Notes under the pieces: generated by a model
What the model saw: only the letters and a program-made list of their open reading frames with translations
Told to the model about the DNA's origin: nothing
Databases searched by the model: none
Origin: Roseobacter sinensis
GTDB taxonomy: Bacteria; Pseudomonadota; Alphaproteobacteria; Rhodobacterales; Rhodobacteraceae
Length of the DNA: 64,000 nt
Reading direction: 5' to 3'
Assembly (NCBI RefSeq): GCF_025755255.1
Contig: NZ_JALIEB010000006.1
Span: 1-64,000 of the forward strand
Translations under genes and position numbers: made by a program
In this document: positions 1 to 8,013 of the stretch, in pieces
Layout: every line of letters begins with the position of its first letter
Position numbering within the stretch: position 1 is the first letter of the stretch

Positions 1-432
1 GAAGAGAACAAAGGCAACCTCAGACGCAAGAAGAAGGAAGTTCAGAAAACACGCATTGACAGATTAGAGAACAGAATAGGCTCTTTTCAGAATTCTTGGT
101 GTTCCGATAAGAGCGCACGCGGTCTCAATGCCTTTGTGCGCATACACATTCTGGTGCTGCTGCGCAGCGGCAGAATCCGAGATCAATGCACAGCGCGATC
201 AGGATCGGACCCTGAAGCTCGAGAGGGATCACGTTCGAATATCGCTCCCGACACTGTTTTGCAGGCCGCCGTGAACATCTTCCTTTGACAGACTGCGGTG
301 GCAGGATGATGTGCACCGTGCACGCTGCGCCGGGAAAAGCATGGCTTGATGCGCTCACGTGCGCGCGGACTTGCGATTGCCGAACGCTCAAGCGTTGGAC
401 CTGTGGGGTATGAATACATAATCCGTCGCGTT
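1..432. other. Left-end stretch without a supportable gene
   Basis: I see no convincing gene here. One plus-strand frame stays open from base 1 to a TGA near 288 but has no start in the window and resembles no family I recognise; it could be the end of a gene entering from the left. The first 110 bases are clearly AT-richer than what follows. The stretch lies downstream of the AmiC-like gene, which ends at 433. Confidence 0.4.
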
Positions 433-1575
433 TCAGGACAGCCGCGTCAGGTCGTCAAACAAAAAGCCATTCGCACGCGCCAGAAAGACCGGCGATTTGT
501 TGTGAGCGTTTGTCAGGTACAATCCACGCCGCGCGCTCTTGTACTCGATCGGCCTTGGTGCGACCCCCTCACGTGTCAGCCAATGCCCTTCCGATTGCTC
601 GACCAGCCTGGCCAGGAAATGCAGACCTTCATAGGTGGACTGGCCGAGCGCGTTCAGCATGGGCGCGCGCTCCTGGTGGAGGCTGTGATACTTTTCGCGG
701 AACTCGGCATTGCCGGCGGTTTCCAGCCCCGCAAAGTAAGAAGCCGAGGAGAAGAGCCGGTCGAGGTTGCGGGCACCGCTGGCCAACAAGCCGTTCTCCT
801 CGATTGCGCAGGAGAGGCGAAACATCTTGGATGACAGCCCCATCGCGCCGAAAAGGCGATTGAACTCCACCGCGTCCTGGCCGACCAGGGATATGAGAAC
901 CGCATCCGCGCCGGACTTGCCAATGGTCTCCACCTCATCTGCGAGCTCTTTTGAGCTGAACGGGAGGTATTTTTCGTAGACCAACTCGCGGTGTTCGTGA
1001 TGGAATTGTGTCTTGGCATAGGCGTGCGAGACCCGCGGCCAGATATAGTCGTTGCCGATCAAGGCCCATTTCTTTAGCTTGAACTGCGCACTCATGTATC
1101 CGATTGCGGGGCCGAGCTGCCGCGCTGGGGTGTCGCCAATCGTGAAGACGCCCGGAGAGGCCTCGCCGCCCTCGTAGAGTGGCGTATAAACGAACGGCAC
1201 ACGCCCTCGAACGGTTGCAACGAGCTTCTGCCGCACAGCGCTGATATGCATGCCGACAATCGCATCGATGCATCCGTGCGAGACCAGCTCATCCGCCACA
1301 TCCTCGACCGGCGTTTCGGCTTCGAGTGCCGCGTCGATCACCACGATCTCGACCGGACGCCCGGCAATGCCCGCGGTGGCGTTGAGTTCCTGAAGCGCCA
1401 CTTCCGCACTTGCGATGCACGACGGAGCCCACAGACCTGCTGCGCCACACATGGGGATGAGCAGGGCGACGCGGTAAGGCCGATGTGCCTTGCTATGCTG
1501 GCGGACATCCGAAACGCCATACGGAAAAGATGCCGTCTCGCCACGTCTCCAAAGATATATGTGCGCCGACGCCAT
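433..1575 (-). CDS. AmiC-like amide-binding sensor (periplasmic-binding-protein fold)
   Basis: This 380-residue protein has the Leu/Ile/Val-binding-protein fold used by amide and urea binders, with a typical opening (RVALLIPMCGAAGLWAPSC, about residues 34-52) and a late segment (LNALGQSTYEGLHFLARLVE) also found in UrtA and AmiC. It has no signal peptide or lipobox, so it should stay in the cytosol. That is known for AmiC, the amide-responsive negative regulator of the Pseudomonas amidase operon, which is also about 385 residues long. It is transcribed away from a MarR gene and sits at the edge of a nitrile hydratase/amidase locus, so I infer that it senses the amide inducer. No AmiR-type antiterminator is visible, so its partner is unknown and may be the MarR protein. 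Confidence 0.75.
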   Translation of the reverse strand: MASAHIYLWRRGETASFPYGVSDVRQHSKAHRPYRVALLIPMCGAAGLWAPSCIASAEVALQELNATAGIAGRPVEIVVIDAALEAETPVEDVADELVSHGCIDAIVGMHISAVRQKLVATVRGRVPFVYTPLYEGGEASPGVFTIGDTPARQLGPAIGYMSAQFKLKKWALIGNDYIWPRVSHAYAKTQFHHEHRELVYEKYLPFSSKELADEVETIGKSGADAVLISLVGQDAVEFNRLFGAMGLSSKMFRLSCAIEENGLLASGARNLDRLFSSASYFAGLETAGNAEFREKYHSLHQERAPMLNALGQSTYEGLHFLARLVEQSEGHWLTREGVAPRPIEYKSARRGLYLTNAHNKSPVFLARANGFLFDDLTRLS

Positions 1576-1667
1576 TGATCAGGTTTCTTTGCTAGTTTTG
1601 CCCCAAAGACGGTGATACTCGGGGTGTGCAACGTCAACTACGTACCTATCGAACCTTGGGTCGCCGG
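1576..1667. promoter_or_regulatory. Divergent promoter region of the sensor and MarR genes
   Basis: This 92-base gap separates the start codons of the AmiC-like gene (minus) and the MarR gene (plus) and must hold both promoters. I could not pick out a clear -35/-10 pair or a clean MarR palindrome. Autoregulation by the MarR protein here is an inference from the arrangement. Confidence 0.4.
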
Positions 1668-2090
1668 ATGCCAAAGCCTCAAAAAACAGTGGATTCGTAC
1701 ATTTCTTATGCGCTCGCCGCAGCGCATCGAAAGCTCCACACCGAGCTGAGCCAGAAACTCAAAGCGCTGAACGTTCAGGTCGAGACGTGGCGGGTGTTGC
1801 AATCGCTTCGTGCCTCTGAGGGTATCACAATGCGCGAATTGGCAGAAGTCGTTTTGATGAACCCTCCGACCTTGACCAAGCTGGTGGACAGGATGGTCGC
1901 GGATGGGCTGGTCCAGCGGCAACTTTCCCCTGAAGACCAACGCAGGGTTCAACTGGCGCTCACAGATCTGGGGATCAGCGTGTCGGACAAGATCGCCCTG
2001 CACGTCGAGGAACAGAACGACCGGATCATCGAGGCGATCGGGTCGGAGAAAGCGAAGCTGCTGCGGGAAGCACTGGATACGCTGACCTGA
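1668..2090 (+). CDS. MarR-family transcriptional regulator
   Basis: This is a 140-residue winged-helix regulator. The recognition-helix region ITMRELAEVVLMNPPTLTKLVDRMVADGLVQRQ is followed by the wing motif SPEDQRRVQLALTDLG, both standard for MarR proteins. MarR dimers usually repress neighbouring catabolic genes and release DNA when a small aromatic or organic ligand binds. The ATG at 1668 is chosen because the N-terminal helix (residues 8-30) follows it directly; an upstream in-frame start would add 14 residues of no MarR character. The gene lies between the amide sensor and the nitrile hydratase genes, so control of that locus is likely but inferred. Confidence 0.88.
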   Translation: MPKPQKTVDSYISYALAAAHRKLHTELSQKLKALNVQVETWRVLQSLRASEGITMRELAEVVLMNPPTLTKLVDRMVADGLVQRQLSPEDQRRVQLALTDLGISVSDKIALHVEEQNDRIIEAIGSEKAKLLREALDTLT

Positions 2091-2158
2091 CGCTCTCCGC
2101 GGCATGGTGAGATCCGACCCAGGTTCCGGCCAAGCTCACAGCGACCAGACCAGAGCAT

Positions 2159-2545
2159 CTATGCCTCGGACCGAGCCGCTCCTTTCACAAGCACAGGCGC
2201 TTCGCCGAACCCGCGATGCTGATCCGCGGCGCGCCAGTCCTCCTTGGCGGCCCGCAGGCTTTGCACATCGGTGACCTTCTTTGTGGTCATCATGCGTTCC
2301 AGAGCGCTGAGCCAATGCTTGTAGTAGGTGTCGCCCAGGTCCGGATCGCCCGCCGCTTGCGCCGATTTGATCTCCTCCGAGAGTGTTTCGCACCATTCGG
2401 ACCATGCGAAGAGACCACGCTTGTGCAGATCCACCGTCATCGCGAAAGCCTTTGCCTCCCATGGCGCATTGAAGACGGGACCACCTTCGTCATGCGGCAG
2501 GTGCGGTGTGCGTTTGAGGTCGGACCCCTTGATCTGATCCTTCAT
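2159..2545 (-). CDS. Nitrile hydratase accessory protein (P14K/NhlE-like)
   Basis: This 128-residue protein resembles the N-terminal helical domain of nitrile hydratase beta subunits (PVFNAPWEAKAFAMTVDLHKRG and YYKHWLSALERMM). Small proteins of this type act as self-subunit-swapping metallochaperones that bring cobalt-loaded alpha subunit into cobalt-type nitrile hydratase. Its ATG overlaps the TAA of the preceding beta C-terminal gene by one base (TAATG), so translation is probably coupled. It is last in the four-gene alpha, beta-N, beta-C, accessory operon. It could instead be a structural subunit, since it is a paralogue of the beta N domain. Confidence 0.82.
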   Translation of the reverse strand: MKDQIKGSDLKRTPHLPHDEGGPVFNAPWEAKAFAMTVDLHKRGLFAWSEWCETLSEEIKSAQAAGDPDLGDTYYKHWLSALERMMTTKKVTDVQSLRAAKEDWRAADQHRGFGEAPVLVKGAARSEA

Positions 2546-2895
2546 TATACCGCCTTCATGTAGTCATCGAACATGTCGATATAGAGATACATGTTCTCCG
2601 CATGATCGTCCCCCCAGAGCTCGCGGAAGGAGAACTTCACGGAATAGACATGCTGCGCCTTGTGCCCCAGCCCATGCGCGCCGGTGTCGGGAAAGGCGAA
2701 AACGCCGTGATCGCGCTCCACGACCCCCGTCTTGCCGCGGACGTAGCGCGGCAGTCGGGTGTGTGTGACGGGGTTGATGTTCTTCATCTCCACCCTGTCA
2801 CCTATCTTGAATGTCGGCGCCACATCCTCGTCCAGCCGCGCCGAGGCTCCGGTGGCGATCAGACCCGGCACGACATCGGGTGTCAGGGTCGGCAT
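2545..2895 (-). CDS. Nitrile hydratase beta subunit, C-terminal half (separate gene)
   Basis: This 116-residue protein matches the SH3-like C-terminal domain of nitrile hydratase beta: a GDRVEMKN strand, the RLPRYVRGKTGVV segment carrying the conserved arginine that contacts the oxidised active-site cysteines, FPDTGAHG, and YSVKFSFRELWG near the end. Normal beta subunits are about 220-230 residues in one chain; here the helical N half is a separate upstream gene. The start is the ATG at 2895, which overlaps the upstream TGA by one base (TGATG). A longer frame upstream is only out-of-frame reading of the beta-N gene. The family also contains three-subunit enzymes (thiocyanate hydrolase, toyocamycin nitrile hydratase) with exactly this split. 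Confidence 0.85.
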   Translation of the reverse strand: MPTLTPDVVPGLIATGASARLDEDVAPTFKIGDRVEMKNINPVTHTRLPRYVRGKTGVVERDHGVFAFPDTGAHGLGHKAQHVYSVKFSFRELWGDDHAENMYLYIDMFDDYMKAV

Positions 2896-3206
2896 CAGGC
2901 ATCCTCCATCGCGATATGTTTCTTGCGGGCGGCGAGCTCGTCTTGCGTAACGACACCCTTTTCCACCAGAAGCGTTTCCAGCGACGTCAGCCAGTGTTCG
3001 TAGTAGCTCGTCTCCAGGTAATGCGCCGGGTCCATGCGCTCGATGGCGTGGCGGAACTCGTCCACGTTGTAATGCCCACCCGCAAAACACGAGATGAAGA
3101 GGCCGAACATCCGCCGCTCCCAGTCATCCTTGAAAATGGGTTCGTCCTTGGCCGGGTTGATCGGGCCAAGACCGTCCATGCCTCCGAGATCATGTATGCC
3201 GTTCAT
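2895..3206 (-). CDS. Nitrile hydratase beta subunit, N-terminal half (separate gene)
   Basis: This 103-residue protein is the helical N-terminal domain of nitrile hydratase beta. It opens with the family's NGIHDLGGMDGLGPI, then EPIFKDDWERRMFGL, and carries IERMDPAHYLETSYYEHWL, whose arginine is the second conserved beta arginine near the metal centre. It ends where the linker to the C-terminal domain normally begins. The chain stops with TGA directly overlapping the ATG of the C-terminal gene, so both parts are probably made in equal amounts. Both halves keep their conserved residues, so this looks like a functional split and not decay. Confidence 0.87.
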   Translation of the reverse strand: MNGIHDLGGMDGLGPINPAKDEPIFKDDWERRMFGLFISCFAGGHYNVDEFRHAIERMDPAHYLETSYYEHWLTSLETLLVEKGVVTQDELAARKKHIAMEDA

Positions 3207-3236
3207 TGTGAGATCCTTCTTGTCGGGTTGCGGCCG

Positions 3237-3845
3237 TCACTGCGCCGTCAGCACATCCGTGCCGATCATCGCATCGCGTGTGACCAGCTCGGCCAGTTGC
3301 TCTTCGGTCATCCCGTCTGTTCCGTCGGGCCGTTTCGGCAGGACCAGGTACCGCAGCTCGGCATTGCTGTCCCAGACACGGATTTCGGTGTCTTCCGGCA
3401 GGGTGACGCCGAACTCCTCAAGCACGCCGCGCGGGTCCTTGACCACCTTCGCACGATAGGGGGCTGCCTTGTACCAGACCGGCGGCAGGCCGAGGGTCGG
3501 CCACGGATAGCAGGAGCAGAGGGTGCAGACGACTATGTTGTGCACCTCGTCCGTGTTCTCGACCACCACCATGTCTTCGCCCTGCACGCCGGAGAACCCA
3601 AGCTCGCTGATCGCCGCGGTGGCATCGCTCAAAAGACGCTCCTTGTAGGCCGGATCGCTCCAGGCCCTGGCGACGACGCGGGCCCCGTTGCGCGGGCCGA
3701 TCTTCGTCTCGTAGGTTTCGACAATCAGATCGATTGCCTCGGGGTCGATCAACTCCTTCTCCGTCAGAATGGATTCCAGCGCCTTCACGCGCAGTTCCAC
3801 ATCCGACAGCGGTCTGTTGTGCGGATGAGGGTGGTCATGCGGCAT
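3237..3845 (-). CDS. nthA: Cobalt-type nitrile hydratase alpha subunit
   Basis: This 202-residue alpha subunit hydrates nitriles to amides (R-CN + H2O to R-CONH2) in the cytosol. The metal-claw motif [10 protein letters not shown] is at residues 106-115, with ligands Cys107, Cys110 and Cys112; two of these cysteines are normally oxidised after translation. A threonine inside the claw (CTLCSC) and the following YPW mark the cobalt class; iron enzymes have CSLCSC. The N terminus is histidine-rich ([10 protein letters not shown]), possibly a metal-handling tail. It is the first gene of the operon, 30 bases ahead of the beta-N gene. Because beta is split, thiocyanate hydrolase activity cannot be excluded from sequence alone; the neighbouring amidases favour nitriles. 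Confidence 0.93.
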   Translation of the reverse strand: MPHDHPHPHNRPLSDVELRVKALESILTEKELIDPEAIDLIVETYETKIGPRNGARVVARAWSDPAYKERLLSDATAAISELGFSGVQGEDMVVVENTDEVHNIVVCTLCSCYPWPTLGLPPVWYKAAPYRAKVVKDPRGVLEEFGVTLPEDTEIRVWDSNAELRYLVLPKRPDGTDGMTEEQLAELVTRDAMIGTDVLTAQ

Positions 3846-4265
3846 CGTGTCGTCTCCTTCTCACGTGTCTGGTCAGCCGGGGGGCCGTTGGATCGGTGAT
3901 CACGACCCGGCGCCGTTTTGCGGCGGGTCAAACGGTGTCACAACATGCGGGGTCACTGATTAAATGTTGAGCACTTTGCCGCCTGGCAACCAAAAACGAG
4001 GAATTTTGCGATCGCAGTCTGTTGCCGATGCGGTTCTCAAAGGTTAACCAAAAATAAGTTTCCAATTCAACTAAATTCACTTATATGCTGATGCTGGAGA
4101 CTGGGAGTGCATGAAGCAGCGTTGCGCGGCAAGACGCGACCGCCTCATTTTATATAGTTTTATCAGGTCACTACGCGTCGAAGCTCGACTCATCGCGTGC
4201 ATCGGACATGGATTGCGCCGCCAGGGACATGCGCCTGGGCGGCCCGAGAAGGCTGGAATTTTGGT
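3846..4265. promoter_or_regulatory. Divergent control region between nitrile hydratase and amidase genes
   Basis: This gap of 420 bases holds no gene. It separates two oppositely transcribed catabolic operons and is much AT-richer than its flanks between about 3950 and 4170. That core contains the partly repeated stretches AATTCAACTAAATTCAC (about 4065-4081) and TTTTATATAGTTTTATCA (about 4147-4165), which could be regulator sites or promoter elements. I could not assign a specific promoter or a MarR operator. Confidence 0.45.
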
Positions 4266-5786
4266 ATGATAGACCGTCCAGAAGTCAACGACGTGCAGGC
4301 GGCGGGCGCTGAACTGGGCCTGACACTGAGCGCAGAGGACAGTGCCTCTTTTCTAGGCCTTATGGGCGGCCTCTTTGACGCCTACGATGTTGTGGACGAC
4401 ATGAAAAGCCCGCTGCCACCGGTGAGCTACGACCGCGCGCCGGGTGTCAGACCTGATCCCGCAGACAATCCGTTCAATGCCTGGATCGTCAAGACAGAGA
4501 TCAAGGGCGCCCCTTCCGGCAAGCTCTCCGGCAAAACCGTCGCGATCAAGGACAACGTGAACGTCGCCGGTGTGACGATGGAAAACGGCTCCACCATCCT
4601 CGAAGGCTACGTGCCCGAAACCGACGCGACGATCGTGACACGGCTGCTGGACGCCGGTGCCGATATCCACGGCAAGGCGGTTTGCGAGTACTACTGCGCC
4701 TCGGGCGGCAGCCACACCTCGGCCAGCGGACCGGTGGAAAACCCGGTGGTGCCCGGCCATAATGCAGGAGGGTCGTCCTCGGGATCGGCCGTGCTGGTGG
4801 CGGCCGGTATCGTCGATATGGCGACGGGGGGCGACCAGGGCGGCTCCATCCGCATTCCGGCGTCGTTCTGTGGGGTGGTGGGTTTGAAGCCAACGCACGG
4901 GCTGGTGCCCTACACGGGTATCTTCCCGGTCGAGCTGACCGTGGATCACGCGGGCCCGATTACACGGACCGTAGCGGACAGCGCGCTGATGCTGGAGGTC
5001 ATGGCGGGCCCGGACGGGCTTGATCCGCGCCAGTCGGGCGCGCCGAGCCAAAACTATTCCGCCGGGCTCGGACAGTCGCCGCGCGGGCTCAAGATCGGTG
5101 TCGTTTCCGAAGGCTTCGGACACCCGGGCGGTGAAGCTGAAGTCGACGCGCGCATCCGCGACGTGGCCGATCGGCTGGCATCGCTGGGAGCCCATGTCGA
5201 AGAGGTCTCGATGCCGCTGCACGCGGCAGGCGCTGCGATCTGGACGCCGATCTTCCTCGAAGGCGCGACCGAGCTGATGATGCGGCAGAACGCCTATGGC
5301 ACCAACATGAAGGGCGTCTTTCTCGAGAGCCTGTTGGACAAGCAGTCGCATTGGAAAGCCCGTGCCAACGAGATGTCGGAGACGCTGAAGCTGGGTCTGC
5401 TGATGGGGCATTACATGTCTTCGCGGCACAAGGGGCGCTACTACGGCAAGGCGCAGAACCTCAACCGGCTGCTGACGGCGGCCTATGACGATGCGCTGAG
5501 CCGGTTCGATGTTCTGTTAATGCCAACGACACCGATGGCCGCCACGCCGCTACCGGGCCCGGACGCCAGCCGCGAGACGATTGTCGAGCGCGCCTTTGCG
5601 ATGATCCCCAACACATCCCCCTCCTGCGTCACCGGACACCCCAGCATTTCGGTTCCGGCAGGCACCACCGACGACGGCCGGCCCATCGGCGCGATGTTTG
5701 TCGGCCGCAAGCTCGAGGAGACGACACTCTTCCGCATCGCCGCTGCTGTCGAACAGCTCACGTTTGAGAAGACCATGGCGGAGTGA
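4266..5786 (+). CDS. Amidase signature family amidase (first copy)
   Basis: This 506-residue amidase hydrolyses amides to carboxylic acids and ammonia, the step after nitrile hydratase. The Ser-cisSer-Lys triad is complete: Lys95 in AIKDN, Ser170 in the glycine/serine-rich GGSSSGS, and the nucleophile Ser194 in [13 protein letters not shown]. This numbering is within one residue of the well-studied rhodococcal nitrile-cluster amidases. I chose the ATG at 4266 because an AGAAGG lies upstream and the protein then aligns from its first residue with the second amidase copy; the longer frame from 4197 adds 23 unrelated residues. It is read divergently from the hydratase operon and leads into the ABC transporter genes. 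Confidence 0.9.
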   Translation: MIDRPEVNDVQAAGAELGLTLSAEDSASFLGLMGGLFDAYDVVDDMKSPLPPVSYDRAPGVRPDPADNPFNAWIVKTEIKGAPSGKLSGKTVAIKDNVNVAGVTMENGSTILEGYVPETDATIVTRLLDAGADIHGKAVCEYYCASGGSHTSASGPVENPVVPGHNAGGSSSGSAVLVAAGIVDMATGGDQGGSIRIPASFCGVVGLKPTHGLVPYTGIFPVELTVDHAGPITRTVADSALMLEVMAGPDGLDPRQSGAPSQNYSAGLGQSPRGLKIGVVSEGFGHPGGEAEVDARIRDVADRLASLGAHVEEVSMPLHAAGAAIWTPIFLEGATELMMRQNAYGTNMKGVFLESLLDKQSHWKARANEMSETLKLGLLMGHYMSSRHKGRYYGKAQNLNRLLTAAYDDALSRFDVLLMPTTPMAATPLPGPDASRETIVERAFAMIPNTSPSCVTGHPSISVPAGTTDDGRPIGAMFVGRKLEETTLFRIAAAVEQLTFEKTMAE

Positions 5787-5897
5787 TGCCACAGCCAAAG
5801 CACCGCTCGCGGGCCGGATCCCGGCGCGCGGCGAAGGATCAACCACGGAACAGTCTCGGAAAACAAAGAGACACCGACCAACAGAAGGGAAACGTAG

Positions 5898-7136
5898 ATG
5901 ACACTCTCTCGTCGTAGATTTATCCGGAACTCCGCCGCGGGTGGCGTCGTATTGGCCGCGCCCGCGCTCATTGGCAGTGTGGCGCGCGCAGACGACGGAC
6001 CGATCAAGCTGGGCAGCCTGCACGATCTGGCCGGCCCCTTGGCCGCCACCGGAGAGCCCATGGTCTATGCCATCATGCTCGCGGTGAAGGAGATCAACGA
6101 TGCGGGTGGCCTCCTGGGCCGTGAGGTCGAGTTGATCAACTACGACACGCAGTCGAACATCCAGCTGTATTCGCAATTCGCGCAGCAGTTGGCCGTGCGC
6201 GACAAGGTGGACGTGATCCACGGCGGCATCACCTCGGCCTCGCGCGAGGCGATCCGCCCGATCTTCAGCCGGTTCCGCACGCTTTACTTCTACAACACGC
6301 TCTACGAAGGCGGCGTCTGTGACCGCAACACGTTCAATACGGGCACCACGCCTGCGCAGACGGTCGAAAAGCTGGTGCCTTACGCGATGAACCTCTGGGG
6401 CAAGAAGGCCTATATCATCGCGGCGGATTACAACTATGGCCAGATCACCGCGAAGTGGATGCGGAAATATGTGGAAGACAACGGCGGCGAGGTGCTGTCG
6501 ACGGACTTCTTCCCGCTTGATGTGACGAACTTCGGCCCGTCGATCTCGCGCATTCAGGCGGCGGAGCCCGACCTGCTGCTGTCTGCCATGGTCGGCGGCA
6601 ACCACACCGCCTTCTACCGCCAGTGGGCGGCGGCCGGGCTGAAGGACGAGATCCCGATTGCCTCCACCACCTTTGGCCTCGTGAACGAACCCGCGACCTT
6701 GGAAGATGCCGAGAGCCGCGGCGTGCTCGGCAGCTACGGATACTTCGAAGAGCTGCAGACACCGGCAAGCCAGGCCTTTGTCGAAGCGATCAAGAGCGAG
6801 CACGGCGCGCAGACGCCCTATATCAGTGAGCTGGCCGCAGCCAGTTACGAGGGCGTGCACCTCTGGGCCGAGGGCGTGAAGAAGGCGGGCAGCGTCGAGC
6901 GGATGGCGGTGATCGAAGCACTGGAGACCGGGCTCTCCTTCGAGGGGCCAAGTGGTCCGGTCGTGGTGGATCCGAAGACCCATCACGTGACGCGCAACAC
7001 CTTCCTCGCCGAGGTGGTCGAGAGCAGGTGGAACGTGCTGGAAACCTTCGAACAGCAGGCACCGCTGGATACGGCCGCTGTCTGCGATCTGGAGGCCAAT
7101 CCGAACGACACCACCCACTACATCATCGACATCTGA
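5898..7136 (+). CDS. Amide/urea ABC transporter substrate-binding protein (UrtA/FmdD-like)
   Basis: This is a 412-residue periplasmic binding protein with a twin-arginine signal (SRRRFIRNSAAGG, residues 4-16, then a hydrophobic stretch to ARA-DDG). The mature part begins PIKLGSLHDLAGPLAATGEP and contains ITSASREAIRPIF, FYNTLYEGGVC and GTTPAQTVEKLVPY, characteristic of UrtA and the short-chain amide binder FmdD. It should capture an amide or urea-like ligand and deliver it to the two permeases encoded next. The gene starts a five-gene operon with the typical urtABCDE order, placed between two amidases, so an amide ligand is more likely than urea; no urease genes are present. Confidence 0.88.
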   Translation: MTLSRRRFIRNSAAGGVVLAAPALIGSVARADDGPIKLGSLHDLAGPLAATGEPMVYAIMLAVKEINDAGGLLGREVELINYDTQSNIQLYSQFAQQLAVRDKVDVIHGGITSASREAIRPIFSRFRTLYFYNTLYEGGVCDRNTFNTGTTPAQTVEKLVPYAMNLWGKKAYIIAADYNYGQITAKWMRKYVEDNGGEVLSTDFFPLDVTNFGPSISRIQAAEPDLLLSAMVGGNHTAFYRQWAAAGLKDEIPIASTTFGLVNEPATLEDAESRGVLGSYGYFEELQTPASQAFVEAIKSEHGAQTPYISELAAASYEGVHLWAEGVKKAGSVERMAVIEALETGLSFEGPSGPVVVDPKTHHVTRNTFLAEVVESRWNVLETFEQQAPLDTAAVCDLEANPNDTTHYIIDI

Positions 7137-7146
7137 GGTCGGCCGC

Positions 7147-8013
7147 ATGGATATCGCGATCATCGTAGGGCTCGACGTTGTCAGCGGCATCGCCTCGTTG
7201 GTGCTGATCAGCGCCGGCCTGGCGGTGATCTTCGGCATGATGAAAATCATCAACCTCGCGCATGGGGAATTCCTCATGCTCGGGGCCTACGCCACGGTGC
7301 TGGCGGTGAACGCGGGCGTGAACATCTGGTTTGCGATGCTGGTGATCGCGCCGGTTTTCGTCGGGCTTGTGGGTGTTATCGTCGAGCGATGCCTGATCCA
7401 GTTTCTCTACGGGCGGCTAGTCGACACGATGCTGGCGACCTGGGGTCTGAGCCTGGTGATCGTGGGCGGTACAACGATGATCTTCGGCAATACGATTGTC
7501 GGCGTCTCCTCGCCCTTGGGTGGGTTTCAGGTCGGTGCCTATCAGTCGAGCCTCTACACGCCGTTCCTGGCGTTGATGGCGCTTTTCCTCATGACCGCGG
7601 TCTTTGCGGTGATGCGCTATACCCGCGCGGGGCTCATTGCCCGCGCGGTCATGCAGAACCCGGATATGGCGGCGACGCTGGGCGTCAATCCGGCACGCGT
7701 CTATATGGCGACCTTCGGGGCAGGGGCGGCGATGACCGGGCTCGCGGGCGGGCTGCTCGCCCCGGTGGCGGGCGTGGTGCCGACCATGGGAGCCGCGTAT
7801 ATCGCCAAGGCCTTCATCACCGTTGTGGGGGGCGGCACCTCGGTCCTCTGGGGTCTGATCTCAGCCTCGGGGCTCTTCGGCTTCATCAACCAGATCGCGG
7901 CCTTCCTGACCACGCCGGTCTTTGGCGAGGTGATCCTCTTCATCGCGGCCGTGATCTTGATCCGGCTGCTGCCCACAGGCATCTCGGGCCGCTTCTTCAA
8001 GGGACGTTTGTAA
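7147..8013 (+). CDS. ABC transporter permease, UrtB/LivH type
   Basis: This 288-residue inner-membrane permease is of the branched-chain amino acid/urea type, with about eight hydrophobic helices. Family segments include IFGMMKIINLAHGEFLMLGAY near the N terminus and GLIARAVMQNPDMAATLGVNPARVY, the cytoplasmic loop that contacts the ATPase. It lies 10 bases after the binding-protein gene. Its stop shares one base with the next ATG (TAATG), so the two permeases are probably translated together. Confidence 0.88.
   Translation: MDIAIIVGLDVVSGIASLVLISAGLAVIFGMMKIINLAHGEFLMLGAYATVLAVNAGVNIWFAMLVIAPVFVGLVGVIVERCLIQFLYGRLVDTMLATWGLSLVIVGGTTMIFGNTIVGVSSPLGGFQVGAYQSSLYTPFLALMALFLMTAVFAVMRYTRAGLIARAVMQNPDMAATLGVNPARVYMATFGAGAAMTGLAGGLLAPVAGVVPTMGAAYIAKAFITVVGGGTSVLWGLISASGLFGFINQIAAFLTTPVFGEVILFIAAVILIRLLPTGISGRFFKGRL

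Noticed and set aside
346-834. Plus-strand open frames over the AmiC-like gene
   Set aside because: They lie opposite a clear gene, lack family motifs and arise from the high GC of the region.
2545-3206. Idea that the split beta subunit is a pseudogene
   Set aside because: Both halves have their own start and stop, tight overlap, conserved arginines and a division at the domain linker.
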